Part shown: positions 37,006 through 45,200 of the stretch, one piece after another
How positions within the stretch are numbered: position 1 is the stretch's first letter
Layout of the letters: each line of letters starts with the position of its first letter
Source of the DNA: an uncultured Collinsella sp.
Lineage (GTDB): Bacteria > Actinomycetota > Coriobacteriia > Coriobacteriales > Coriobacteriaceae
Reading direction: 5' to 3'
DNA: 64,000 bases
NCBI GenBank assembly: GCA_937950325.1
Contig: CALFDJ010000040.1
Location: forward strand, 4,630 to 68,629
Notes under the pieces: model-generated
Told to the model about the DNA's origin: nothing
The model's input: the letters and a program-made list of their open reading frames with translations, nothing else
Databases searched by the model: none
Program-made: the position numbers and the translations under genes

Positions 37006-37416
37006 TCAGTCCGCCAGCCGCGCCCATTCGTGCGGATCGTAGACCTTTACGTGCTTGTTGGGCTTGCCGCTCCAGTACTCTTCGTCCATAAAGGGCAGAT
37101 ATGCCTGAATGCCGGGGCAGATAAAGGGAATCCGCTGCTGTTGCAGTCGCTCGCGCTGGCGCTGCTCCAGGTGTGCCTCGGATATGACGGTCGGCATGCC
37201 GGACAGCTCGACGAGGCTTGCCTGGATTCGCTTAAGGTCGGGGAGTCCCGCGTGCCATGACATCCGCATGATTAAAAAGGATGCACGGCGGTATTTTGCC
37301 TGCACCACAGTAATGGCGGGGCGTAACGTGGGGTGAATTTTGTCCCGTTCGGGCCAAAGGTCGGCAGTGATCTCGAGGCCCAGGGTCTCCCATAGGTAAT
37401 CAAGCTCTTCGTCCAT
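37006..37416 (-). CDS. Hypothetical protein, possible regulator fragment
   Basis: A 136-aa protein that I do not recognise as a whole. The segment ISEAHLEQRQRERLQQQRIPFICPGIQAYLPF (written here as positions about 78-109) resembles a piece found in the N-terminal part of some winged-helix regulators, where a strand-helix unit is followed by IPFIVPxxQxYLP. No helix-turn-helix is visible downstream, so it may be a stand-alone version or a remnant. GAGG precedes the ATG. It ends 20 bases from the family D repeats. Confidence 0.5.
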   Translation of the reverse strand: MDEELDYLWETLGLEITADLWPERDKIHPTLRPAITVVQAKYRRASFLIMRMSWHAGLPDLKRIQASLVELSGMPTVISEAHLEQRQRERLQQQRIPFICPGIQAYLPFMDEEYWSGKPNKHVKVYDPHEWARLAD

Positions 37417-37581
37417 GGCGCCTCGATATCTACGCGATCATTGATACTTCGATTGTGTTGCCTGGTGCTATCGTTTTCACGGTAGAATCTGCCAACGGTT
37501 GACGGCTACCGCTCACGGCGTTTTACCCTACGTGTACAGCGGTTGGCTTCACAGGTCCTTCACGGGTTGGACTAAATTAGG

Positions 37582-37648
37582 CCAATTTGACTGAATTTCA
37601 AAAAAGTCAAAATTGGGGCTTGCGTCACGGCGAGACTTCCCGTATATT
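37582..37648 (+). promoter_or_regulatory. tRNA promoter with upstream inverted repeat
   Basis: TTGCGT (37620-37625), a 17-base spacer, and TATATT (37643-37648) form a good sigma-70-type promoter 45 bases before tRNA-Gln. A hairpin CCAATTTGACT/AGTCAAAATTGG (37582-37616) sits just upstream. The remaining 37417-37581 shows no gene. Confidence 0.75.
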
Positions 37649-37692
37649 TCTTTCTTGCGCAAAGGCACAGCCGAGCGCAGCGATGCAGTCAT

Positions 37693-37766
37693 TGGGATGT
37701 CGTCTAATGGCAGGACAGCGGATTCTGGTTCCGTCAATGGGGGTTCGACTCCCTCCATCCCAGCCA
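37693..37766 (+). tRNA. tRNA-Gln (anticodon CTG)
   Basis: Acceptor stem TGGGATG/CATCCCA, D arm with TCTAATGGCAGGA, anticodon stem GCGGA/TCCGT around loop TTCTGGT (anticodon CTG), T arm GGGGGTTCGACTCCCTC, and encoded CCA. All four arms fold. Confidence 0.95.
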
Positions 37767-37783
37767 TTGCATTTGCTACATAT

Positions 37784-37860
37784 GGCCCGTTCGTCTAGCG
37801 GTTTAGGACGCCGCCCTCTCAAGGCGGAGATCACCAGTTCGAATCTGGTACGGGCTACCA
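37784..37860 (+). tRNA. tRNA-Glu (anticodon CTC)
   Basis: Acceptor GGCCCGT/ACGGGCT, anticodon stem CCGCC/GGCGG around loop CTCTCAA (anticodon CTC), T loop TTCGAAT, and encoded CCA. It lies 17 bases after tRNA-Gln, so one transcript is likely. Confidence 0.95.
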
Positions 37861-37870
37861 AAATTGAATG

Positions 37871-37898
37871 CCCGGGCCTCGTAAGAGACCCGGGTTTT
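37871..37898 (+). terminator. Terminator after the tRNA pair
   Basis: CCCGGG-C-CTC-GTAA-GAG-A-CCCGGG followed by TTTT. Confidence 0.85.
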
Positions 37899-37957
37899 GT
37901 GTATTGACCGATGCTTAAGGCGCGCGTTGAGTCTGCCGCCCGGATCGAGGAGTAGCC

Positions 37958-38875
37958 ATGGATCTGCCCATCAGCTTGCAAGACATCACGTATGCCGAGA
38001 ACTATCTGGCGCAGGGCGACCTGGCTACGGCGACGCCGCTGCTGGAGCGTCTGGTGGAGCTCGCCGAGGAGTATATCGACGCTGAGTGCAAGACGGAGGA
38101 GAAGCGTCAATACTTTAGCTTCGATAGCAAGTTTGAGCGCTTGGCCTATCGCCGCGTGGAGAAGGATCCGCGCGAGCTCGTGCAGGTCGAGGTGCCGTTT
38201 GACCGCCTGTACTCTGACATGGCGTTTGCCTACATTCGCCAGCAGGATTATGTGAGTGCTCGCAACGCCTTGATGCAGGCCGTGCGCTGGGACCCCATGA
38301 ACTGCAGCTACCGCCTGGATCTGGCCGAGCTGTTCCGCGCTCTCGAGGACAAGCAGGAATGGGCATCGCTCTCGTTCTCGGTGCTGGAGCGTGCAAGCGA
38401 TGGCAAGTGCGCCGCCCGCGCTTACGCCAATCTAGGTCAGTACTTCTTGGAGCCCGAGACCGAGAACGTTTCGGCTGCCGTGGGCTGCGCGCGTCTGGCG
38501 CTGCGCCTGGCGCCCAACGATGCGCATACGACGCGCCTGCTCAACAAGATCCATACCACCTATCCGGATGCCGCCGATGAGAGCGACGACCACGTGATGG
38601 GTGAGCTCGCCCTGCAGGGCGTGCCGACCTCACCTTCGGCCGAGATCGCCATCTGCCTGATCATGTGTGCGACCGATGCTGCAAGCGACGGCGACAAGCA
38701 GGAGGCGACGCGCCTGACGGTGCGTGCTCGCGACTTGGTGGGCGAGGAGGCCTGCGCGGCGATTATCAAACTGGTGCGCGAGAGCGATGCCGAGCTCAAT
38801 GCCGAGCGCAAGGCAAAGCGCGCAGGTGCCGACAAGGGAACCGATGGCGCCAAGGAGGCCGGCGATGCCCAGTAA
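37958..38875 (+). CDS. Tetratricopeptide-like protein
   Basis: A 305-aa helical protein. Helix pairs resembling TPR units are seen at about 10-43 (AENYLAQGDLATATPLLERL), 80-115 (DMAFAYIRQQDYVSARNALMQAVRWDP) and 150-185. The family usually serves as a scaffold for protein contacts. The C-terminus is basic and Ala-rich. Its last 11 bases overlap the smpB start, so the two are co-expressed; a role in translation quality control is possible but only suggested by position. Confidence 0.7.
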   Translation: MDLPISLQDITYAENYLAQGDLATATPLLERLVELAEEYIDAECKTEEKRQYFSFDSKFERLAYRRVEKDPRELVQVEVPFDRLYSDMAFAYIRQQDYVSARNALMQAVRWDPMNCSYRLDLAELFRALEDKQEWASLSFSVLERASDGKCAARAYANLGQYFLEPETENVSAAVGCARLALRLAPNDAHTTRLLNKIHTTYPDAADESDDHVMGELALQGVPTSPSAEIAICLIMCATDAASDGDKQEATRLTVRARDLVGEEACAAIIKLVRESDAELNAERKAKRAGADKGTDGAKEAGDAQ

Positions 38876-39335
38876 GCGCGAGCGCAAACTCATTTCCAAG
38901 AATCGCTCGGCACATCACGAGTACTTTATCGATGAGACGTTTGAGTGCGGTATTGAGCTGAGCGGCACCGAGGTCAAGTCGATTCGCGAGCGCGCCTGTC
39001 AGATCACTGACACTTTTGCGCTGATTCGTGGCGGCGAGTGCTGGCTCGTCGGACTGCATATCCACCCTTATAGCCATGGTGGCGTGTGGAATCGCGATCC
39101 CGACCGTCGGCGTCGTCTGCTGCTGCACCGCAAGGAGATCGACTTTCTTGACGGCAAACTTCGCAACCGTGGTTATGCGCTGGTTCCGTTGGAGCTCTAC
39201 TTTAATACCGACGGCCGCGTAAAGCTGCTGCTGGGTCTGGGTCGCGGCAAGAAGCTCTACGACAAGCGCGAGGACATGGCCAAGCGTGATGTCCAACGCG
39301 AGATCGACCGCGCCCTTAAGGAACGCAACCGCTAG
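38865..39335 (+). CDS. smpB: SsrA-binding protein SmpB
   Basis: A 156-aa RNA-binding protein that brings tmRNA to stalled ribosomes. ISKNRSAHHEYFIDETFECG, GIELSGTEVKSIRE, HIHPYSHGG and GLGRGKKLYDKREDMAKRD are all family signatures. Length is normal. It overlaps the TPR gene by 11 bases. No tmRNA gene could be identified next to it in this window. Confidence 0.97.
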   Translation: MPSKRERKLISKNRSAHHEYFIDETFECGIELSGTEVKSIRERACQITDTFALIRGGECWLVGLHIHPYSHGGVWNRDPDRRRRLLLHRKEIDFLDGKLRNRGYALVPLELYFNTDGRVKLLLGLGRGKKLYDKREDMAKRDVQREIDRALKERNR

Positions 39336-39347
39336 GCACTCTGTATA

Positions 39348-39414
39348 AGTTGCGGTGGAATACGGACTGTTTTGCCTGTTTGAGGGGCTATTCAGTCCCT
39401 ATTTCACCGCAACT
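39348..39414. repeat. Family E palindrome, copy 1
   Basis: Arms of 22 bases (39348-39369 and 39393-39414) beginning AGTTGCGGTG and ending CACCGCAACT, with few mismatches. A second copy is at 53435-53501. Confidence 0.8.
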
Positions 39415-39456
39415 GCGGGCGTCTCATCTTTCTTACTGTTCTGACACATATGTCTT

Positions 39457-39490
39457 AAAGGCGGCGTCCGTTATGGGTGCCGCCTTTTTT
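39457..39490 (+). terminator. Terminator between smpB and the flavoredoxin gene
   Basis: AAAGGCGGC...GCCGCCTTT continuing into a T6 tract. Confidence 0.85.
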
Positions 39491-39541
39491 GTGGGTACAT
39501 ACATTCATGAGGTTCCAACCCGAGCTAGGGGAGTGATCGTT

Positions 39542-40045
39542 ATGGACAAAACTGCGTTCTTTACCATGCCGAGCGGTCTGTACGTGGTGAGCGCTGCGGC
39601 AGACGGGTTGCGCGCCGGCTGCGTCATCAACACTGCGGTGCAGGTGACGTCCATGCCGCCGCGTATTTCGGTTGCCGTGAACAAGGACAATGTCACCTCG
39701 GGCGTCATCGCATCGGCCAAAGCGTTCGCGCTGACCGTGATCGATCAGACTGCCGACATGCTCTACATCGGTAACTTTGGGTTCCGCACCAGCAGCGATT
39801 ATGACAAGTTTGCCAAATACGAGACCCGCGAGACGGCTCTGGGCATGCCCTATGTGCCTGAGCACGCGGCGGCCCTGTTTAGCTGCCGTTTGATCGACAC
39901 TGTGGATGTGGGCACGCATCTGCTGTTTATTGGCGAGGTCGAGGATGCCGAGCGCCTGAGCGACGAGACGCCGCTGACGTACGACTACTATCACAAGGTG
40001 CTAAAGGGCAAGACGCCGCCCAAAGCCTCGTCGTATCAAGGCTAG
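39542..40045 (+). CDS. Flavin reductase-like FMN-binding protein (flavoredoxin type)
   Basis: A 167-aa split-barrel flavoprotein. FTMPSGLYVVSAAADGLRAGCVINTAVQVTS (about residues 7-37), ISVAVNKDN and GTHLLFIGEVEDAERL match the flavin reductase-like domain, which in strict anaerobes is often joined to or followed by rubredoxin as an electron carrier to oxygen- or NO-reducing enzymes. The rubredoxin gene is the next one downstream, supporting this. GGGGAG precedes ATG 39542; longer frames run through the terminator. Confidence 0.88.
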   Translation: MDKTAFFTMPSGLYVVSAAADGLRAGCVINTAVQVTSMPPRISVAVNKDNVTSGVIASAKAFALTVIDQTADMLYIGNFGFRTSSDYDKFAKYETRETALGMPYVPEHAAALFSCRLIDTVDVGTHLLFIGEVEDAERLSDETPLTYDYYHKVLKGKTPPKASSYQG

Positions 40046-40062
40046 AAATGTTCTAAAAATAC

Positions 40063-40090
40063 TTGCATTATATTATTGAGAATATATACT
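40063..40090 (+). promoter_or_regulatory. Promoter of the rubredoxin gene with a palindrome
   Basis: TTGCAT (40063-40068), 16-base spacer, TATACT (40085-40090). TATATT-n6-AATATA (40069-40086) lies within the spacer and reaches the -10 box, a position where a redox or iron repressor could act. The regulator is unknown. Confidence 0.65.
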
Positions 40091-40133
40091 AATAAGTAAG
40101 TACACCAGCAGTCACGTTCGAGAGGAGAACATC

Positions 40134-40277
40134 ATGGCTGAGGAGAAGAAGACGTATAAGTTTGTGTGCACCGTTTGCGGTTACGAGGTTGAGGTCGACA
40201 CGCCCGAGCTGCCCGAGGACTACGTGTGCCCGGTCTGCGGCGTCGGCCCCGATGAGTTTGAGCTTGTCGAGGAGTAG
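40134..40277 (+). CDS. Small rubredoxin-like protein
   Basis: A 47-aa protein with two CxxC knuckles: C12-TV-C15-GYEVE and C32-PV-C35-GVGPDEFE. They would bind one iron for electron transfer. A standard rubredoxin has about 29 residues between the knuckles; here only 16 separate C15 and C32, as in the rubredoxin module of rubrerythrins. GAGAGGAG precedes the ATG. It follows the flavoredoxin gene by 88 bases and has its own promoter. It is too short for many gene finders. Confidence 0.9.
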   Translation: MAEEKKTYKFVCTVCGYEVEVDTPELPEDYVCPVCGVGPDEFELVEE

Positions 40278-40317
40278 CTCGTAGACACACGACTTGCAAC
40301 AACATATAGCTCTGTCC

Positions 40318-40353
40318 AAGGGTCCCGGTCGAATTCTCGGCCGGGACCCTTTT
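40318..40353. terminator. Bidirectional terminator between rubredoxin and mntH
   Basis: AAGGGTCCCGG...CCGGGACCCTT, an 11-bp stem, with TTTT on the plus strand. Confidence 0.85.
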
Positions 40354-40374
40354 GATTTATCTGACGGTTTAAAA

Positions 40375-40402
40375 CGGTCTCACGTTTTACAGATTGAGAC
40401 GT
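40375..40402. repeat. Degenerate family C element
   Basis: GGTCTCACG and TTACAGATTGAGAC with a shortened spacer. A related half-site CATCTCAATTACA overlaps the end of mntH near 40421. Confidence 0.45.
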
Positions 40403-40429
40403 TATATCTGGACAGTCACGCCATCTCAA

Positions 40430-41686
40430 TTACATTCCCGTTAGCAGCACGATGTCGAGAATCGTCACGATGACGCCGATCCCTACGAGCAGCGCGTTGA
40501 GCGGGCGCGAGTTGGCGTATTTGCCCATAACGCGGGGCGAACTGGTGAGTCGTATGAGCACAAAGACCGTAATCGGCAACTGAAGCGACAGCAGCGCCTG
40601 ACTCCAGATGAGACCCTCAAAAGGATTCGGGACGATCAGGCACGCCGCCACTGCGCCGACGAAACAGACCGCCACTCCAATCGATGAGTGCCGGTCGTGG
40701 ATGTCGTATTCCTCGTCGAACATGCCCGCGGTGATGGTGCCCGCCGCCATGCCCGCCGTCACACTACTCGATATGCCCGCAAACAGCAGTGCCACCGCAA
40801 AGATGGTCGAGCCTGCCGGGCCCAGAATGGGGGAGAGCGTGTCCGCTGCGACGGCGAGGTCGTCTACGACAATGCCGTGCGCAAAGAAGGTCGTTGCGGC
40901 CAGGATGACCATGGCCGAGTTGATCGCCCAGCCCACGCCCATCGAAAAGAGCGTGTCGAAGAGCTCATAGCGCAGACGCTCTTCGATAACCTGCTCGCCT
41001 TGGCCTTCGAAGTGCATGGATTGGATGACCTCGGAGTGCAGAAAAAGGTTGTGTGGCATAACGACCGCACCCAGGACACTCACGATAATCGCGTCAGAGC
41101 CAGTGGGCATACTGGGCGTGATCCAGCTTGCGGCGGCTTGCGGCCAGTCGACCTTGACTAGCGCAAGCTCGGCCAAAAACGAGAGTCCTACCACGCCGAC
41201 GAAGGCGATGATCCAGCGCTCGGCACGCTTGTAGGAGTTCGTCATGAGCATTGCCATCGATGCCGCGGCCACGATGACGCAGCCGGCGCGCACGGGCAGT
41301 CCAAAGAGCATCTGGAGCGCGATCGCGCCGCCCAGGACCTCGGCCATAGCGGTGGCGATGGTCGCGAGGTAGGCACTGGCAAGCACCGTGCGCCCAACGA
41401 AGCGGGGAAGGTAACGTGTCGTGGCCTCGGCAAGACAGGCGCCCGTGGCGATACCCAGGTGTGCCGCGTTGTGCTGCAGCACAATGAGCATAATTGTGGA
41501 CAGCGTGACGATCCACAGCAGTGCGTAGCCAAACTGCGAGCCCGCGGCCATGTTGGAGGCCCAGTTGCCCGGGTCGATAAAGCCGACGGTCACGAGCAGC
41601 CCGGGGCCGACACGCCGCGCAATGTCTAGGCCTCCGTGACCACCGGTGCGCCGGGAGCCAAAGTGTTGTTTGAGATGGTTGAGCAT
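40430..41686 (-). CDS. mntH: Nramp family divalent metal transporter
   Basis: A 418-aa proton-coupled Mn/Fe importer with about 11 transmembrane segments. The DPGNWA motif (segment 1) and VMPHNLFLHS (segment 6) contain the metal-binding Asp, Asn and Met. ATG 41686 (MLNHLKQ) has CAGGAGC; the frame could extend 12 residues upstream without a site. Its promoter region holds three family C palindromes. A metal regulator such as MntR would be expected but no typical box was noticed. Confidence 0.94.
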   Translation of the reverse strand: MLNHLKQHFGSRRTGGHGGLDIARRVGPGLLVTVGFIDPGNWASNMAAGSQFGYALLWIVTLSTIMLIVLQHNAAHLGIATGACLAEATTRYLPRFVGRTVLASAYLATIATAMAEVLGGAIALQMLFGLPVRAGCVIVAAASMAMLMTNSYKRAERWIIAFVGVVGLSFLAELALVKVDWPQAAASWITPSMPTGSDAIIVSVLGAVVMPHNLFLHSEVIQSMHFEGQGEQVIEERLRYELFDTLFSMGVGWAINSAMVILAATTFFAHGIVVDDLAVAADTLSPILGPAGSTIFAVALLFAGISSSVTAGMAAGTITAGMFDEEYDIHDRHSSIGVAVCFVGAVAACLIVPNPFEGLIWSQALLSLQLPITVFVLIRLTSSPRVMGKYANSRPLNALLVGIGVIVTILDIVLLTGM

Positions 41687-41807
41687 GGTGAGCTCCTGCG
41701 TGCCGTTTGTTTGACGCCGCAAAGGATACCCGTTTTAGGCTCAAAAGTTAACTATGACTAACAAAACTGTTGTATTTGAATAGGGTGGGGAAAGGGGGTT
41801 GCCGAAA

Positions 41808-41866
41808 TGTCTTGATCTGTAACAACTAAGGATGGAAATTGGGTCTAGGTGTTACAGATCAAGACA
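41808..41866. repeat. Family C palindrome, copy C1
   Basis: Perfect 17-base arms TGTCTTGATCTGTAACA (41808-41824) and its reverse complement (41850-41866) around a 25-base loop. The 521-base gap 41687-42207 contains C1, C2, C3 and the gltB control region, with no gene. Confidence 0.9.
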
Positions 41867-41888
41867 GGAAGAAATGGTCCTATGAAAA

Positions 41889-41947
41889 ATCTTGATTTGT
41901 AACAGCTGACCGCCAAAACCGGTTCTTCGTGTTACAGATCGAGACAT
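41889..41947. repeat. Family C palindrome, copy C2
   Basis: ATCTTGATTTGTAACA and TGTTACAGATCGAGACAT frame a 25-base loop. Confidence 0.85.
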
Positions 41948-41964
41948 TCGGATCCGTCTCTCAA

Positions 41965-42029
41965 AAACATCTTAATCTGTAACAGTTAGTCGTCGTAATT
42001 GGGTCTTCCTGTTACAGATTGAGATGTTT
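41965..42029. repeat. Family C palindrome, copy C3
   Basis: ACATCTTAATCTGTAACA and TGTTACAGATTGAGATGT frame a loop that shares TTGGGTCT with C1. Confidence 0.85.
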
Positions 42030-42115
42030 GAAGCGGTGAGTTTACAGGTCGAACTTGGGCCCTTGTTGCCGTCCTTGAGGTCGGCGGTGTCCACTCGTAG
42101 GGCGTGCGTTACGCG

Positions 42116-42139
42116 ATTGTTTCGAAACGGGCGGGAAAC
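42116..42139. promoter_or_regulatory. TTGTTTCGAAAC palindrome with a second GAAAC upstream of gltB
   Basis: GTTTCGAAAC (42119-42128) is self-complementary and shares TTGTTTCGAAA with the argR site at 2292. GAAAC (42124-42128) and GAAAC (42135-42139) are spaced by six bases, the spacing of actinobacterial GlnR boxes. About 70 bases before gltB. Confidence 0.45.
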
Positions 42140-42207
42140 ACAACGGGCCGGCGATGCACCTAGTATGCCTAGTCAACTGACTGTCTAACACCTAGGGGAG
42201 GATCGCG

Positions 42208-45200
42208 ATGCAGGCAGATTCCGCTCAGCAGCAGGGCCTTTATCGCCCCGAATTCGACCACGATGCATGTGGCATCGGCGCGCTTGCCGATATCAACGGC
42301 GAGCGCCATCACCAGATTCTGGACGACGCGCTGTCCATTCTGGTCAACTTGGAGCACCGCGGCGGTACGGGACTCGAGAAGAACACCGGCGACGGCGCCG
42401 GCATCCTGTTCCAGGTTCCGCATCATTTTTTCCGCAAAGAGGCTCAAAAGTGCGGCCAGATTCTGCCGGCAGAGGGCGACTATGGCGTGGCCATGCTGTT
42501 CTTCCCGCAGGACGACAAGGGCGTAGAGGATGCCCGTCGCGTGTTTGAGGAGGGCTGCGCCGAAGCCGGCGTTCCGCTGCTCTTTTGGCGTGAGGTACCG
42601 GTCGACCCGCACGACCTGGGCGAGACGGCCCGCGCCTGCATGCCTACCATCCTGCAGGCCTTCCTGGGCCGTCCGGACGACACACCCGCCGGTGATGCCT
42701 TTGAGCGCCGCCTATACGTGTGCCGCCGCACCATCGAGAAAAAGGCCGACGCCGAGTTTGCCCTGCGCGACAAGATCTTCTACGTGTGCTCCATGAGCTC
42801 GCGCACCATCGTGTACAAGGGTATGCTGGTCGCCACGCAGATGCGCCGCTTCTTCATCGATCTCAACGACGCCGCCGTCAAGACGGCCGTGGCGCTCGTC
42901 CACTCGCGCTACTCCACCAACACCACGCCCAGCTGGGAGCGCGCGCACCCCAACCGCTTTATCATCCACAACGGCGAGATCAACACCCTCAAGGGCAACG
43001 TCAACTGGATTCGCGCCCGCGAGCCCAACCTGTACAGCCCCGTGCTGCAGCACGATCTTGAGCGCGTGATGCCCATCATCAACCGCGAGGGCTCCGATTC
43101 CGCGATTCTGGACAATGTGCTCGAGTTTTTGGTCATGAACGGTCGCCCGCTCACGCGTGCTGCGTCCATGTTGCTGCCCGAGCCGTGGGATCACAACGAC
43201 AGCCTGAGTGAGGAGCGTCGCGCCTACGACGCTTACCAGTCCATGCTCATGGAGCCGTGGGACGGTCCGGCCGCCATCGCCTTTACCGACGGTCGCACGC
43301 TGGGCGCTGCCCTCGACCGCAACGGCCTGCGTCCCGCCCGCTACTATGTGACGCGCGACGGCCGCTTTATGCTGGCAAGCGAGGTGGGCACCATCGAGGT
43401 GAGCCCCGAGAACATCCTGACGAGCGGCTGTCTGGGACCGGGCCAGATGCTCGAGGTCGATTTTGCCCGCGGGCGCGTCATCTACAACGACGAGCTGCGT
43501 GCCCGCTATGCCAAGGAAAAGCCCTACCGCGACTGGATTGCCGAGGAGACGCTGACCGTTGACGCGCTCGATGAGCCCGTCGCGCCCACGCCCGCCGAGG
43601 ACGCCGAGGTGTCCGCCGCCGTGCGAATGGCCAAGCTCGGCTACCACTGGGATGACGTCGACGAGGTCGTGCGTCCCATGGCCCAGCAGGGCAAGGCGCC
43701 GCTCGCCTCGATGGGTATCGATGCGCCGCTGGCCTGCCTGTCCAAGAAGACGCGCTCGTTCTTCGACTACTTCTATCAGCTGTTCGCTCAGGTCACGAAT
43801 CCGCCCATCGACGCTCTTCGCGAGCATATGGTCACCTCGACCACGCTCTACCTGGGCAACCACGGCAACCTGCTCGAGGACTCCCGTACGGCCTGTCAGC
43901 TGGTGCGCCTGGAGCGTCCGCTGCTGAGCGAGGAGGAGTTCGAGCGTATCTGCGCCATCGACCGCGTGGGCTTTAAGACCCGCCGTTTCCGTGCCGTCTA
44001 CCGCCGCGATGCCGGCGAGGGTGCGCTGCAGGCTGCGCTCAAGCAGCTTGCAGAGGACGTTGAGGCCGCGGTCCGCGACGGCGTGAACATCGTGGTGTTG
44101 AGCGATCGTGCCGCTGCGGGCGAGGTGCCCGTACCGTCGCTGCTCGCCGTGGGCTGCGTGCACAACCACCTGATCCGCGCCGGCGTGCGTACCTTTGCCG
44201 ACATCGTGGTGGAGTGTGGCGACGCCGTGTCCCCGCACGACTTTGCGGCGCTGGTGGGCTACTCCGCGAGCGGCATCTATCCGTACAACGCGCATGCGTG
44301 CATTCGCGACTTGGCGGCGCACGGCGATCTGGACGTGACAGCCGAGCAGGGCATCGCCAACTACAACAAGGCTGCGACCGCCGGCATCGTCTCCATCATG
44401 TCCAAGATGGGCATCTCCACGGTGCAGAGCTACCACTCCGCGCAGATCTTCGAGGCCGTGGGCTTCACTCCGGAGTTCGTCAACGCGTACTTCGCCGGCA
44501 CGGTGAGCCGTGTGGGCGGTATGGGTGTCGAGGACGTCGAACGCGAGCAAAATGAGCGCTATGACGCCGCGCTTGCTATCCTTAAGAGCCCGGCTCCCGA
44601 TCAGCTGCCCACGTTGGGCCTGACCAAGTGGCGCCCGCTCGGCGGCGAGGATCACCTCATCGATCCGCAGACTGTCTACTTGCTGCAGACCGCCTGCCGT
44701 GAGGACAGCTACGACACCTTTAAGGAGTACAGCGCCCGCCTGCACCGCACCGGCCGTGCTGTGCGCCTGCGTGACCTGCTGGACTTTAATGCCAGCGGTC
44801 GCACGCCGGTTTCGCTCGACGAGGTCGAGCCCGCGCTCAACATCGTCCGCCGCTTTAACACCGGCGCCATGTCGTACGGCTCCATCAGCAAGGAAGCACA
44901 CGAGTGCATGGCCATCGCCATGAACCGCCTGCACGGCCGTTCCAACTCGGGCGAGGGCGGCGAGGACCCGCGTCGCGAGACCCCGCTGGCTAACGGTGAC
45001 TCCAAGAACTCCGCCATCAAGCAGGTGGCAAGCGCGCGCTTTGGCGTGACGAGCCGCTACCTGTGCAGCGCCTTCGAGATTCAGATCAAGATGGCCCAGG
45101 GCGCCAAGCCCGGCGAGGGCGGTCACCTGCCCGGCAAGAAGGTCTACCCCTGGATTGCCGAGGTCCGTCAGTCCACGCCCGGCATCGGCCTGATCTCGCC

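Noticed and set aside
39336..39541. tmRNA gene next to smpB
   Set aside because: The space is filled by the family E palindrome and a terminator; no tRNA-like ends or tag frame are visible.
41808..42029. Three spaced repeats before gltB as a CRISPR array
   Set aside because: The units are imperfect palindromes of 59-65 bases with short irregular gaps, no constant repeat-spacer rhythm and no cas genes nearby.
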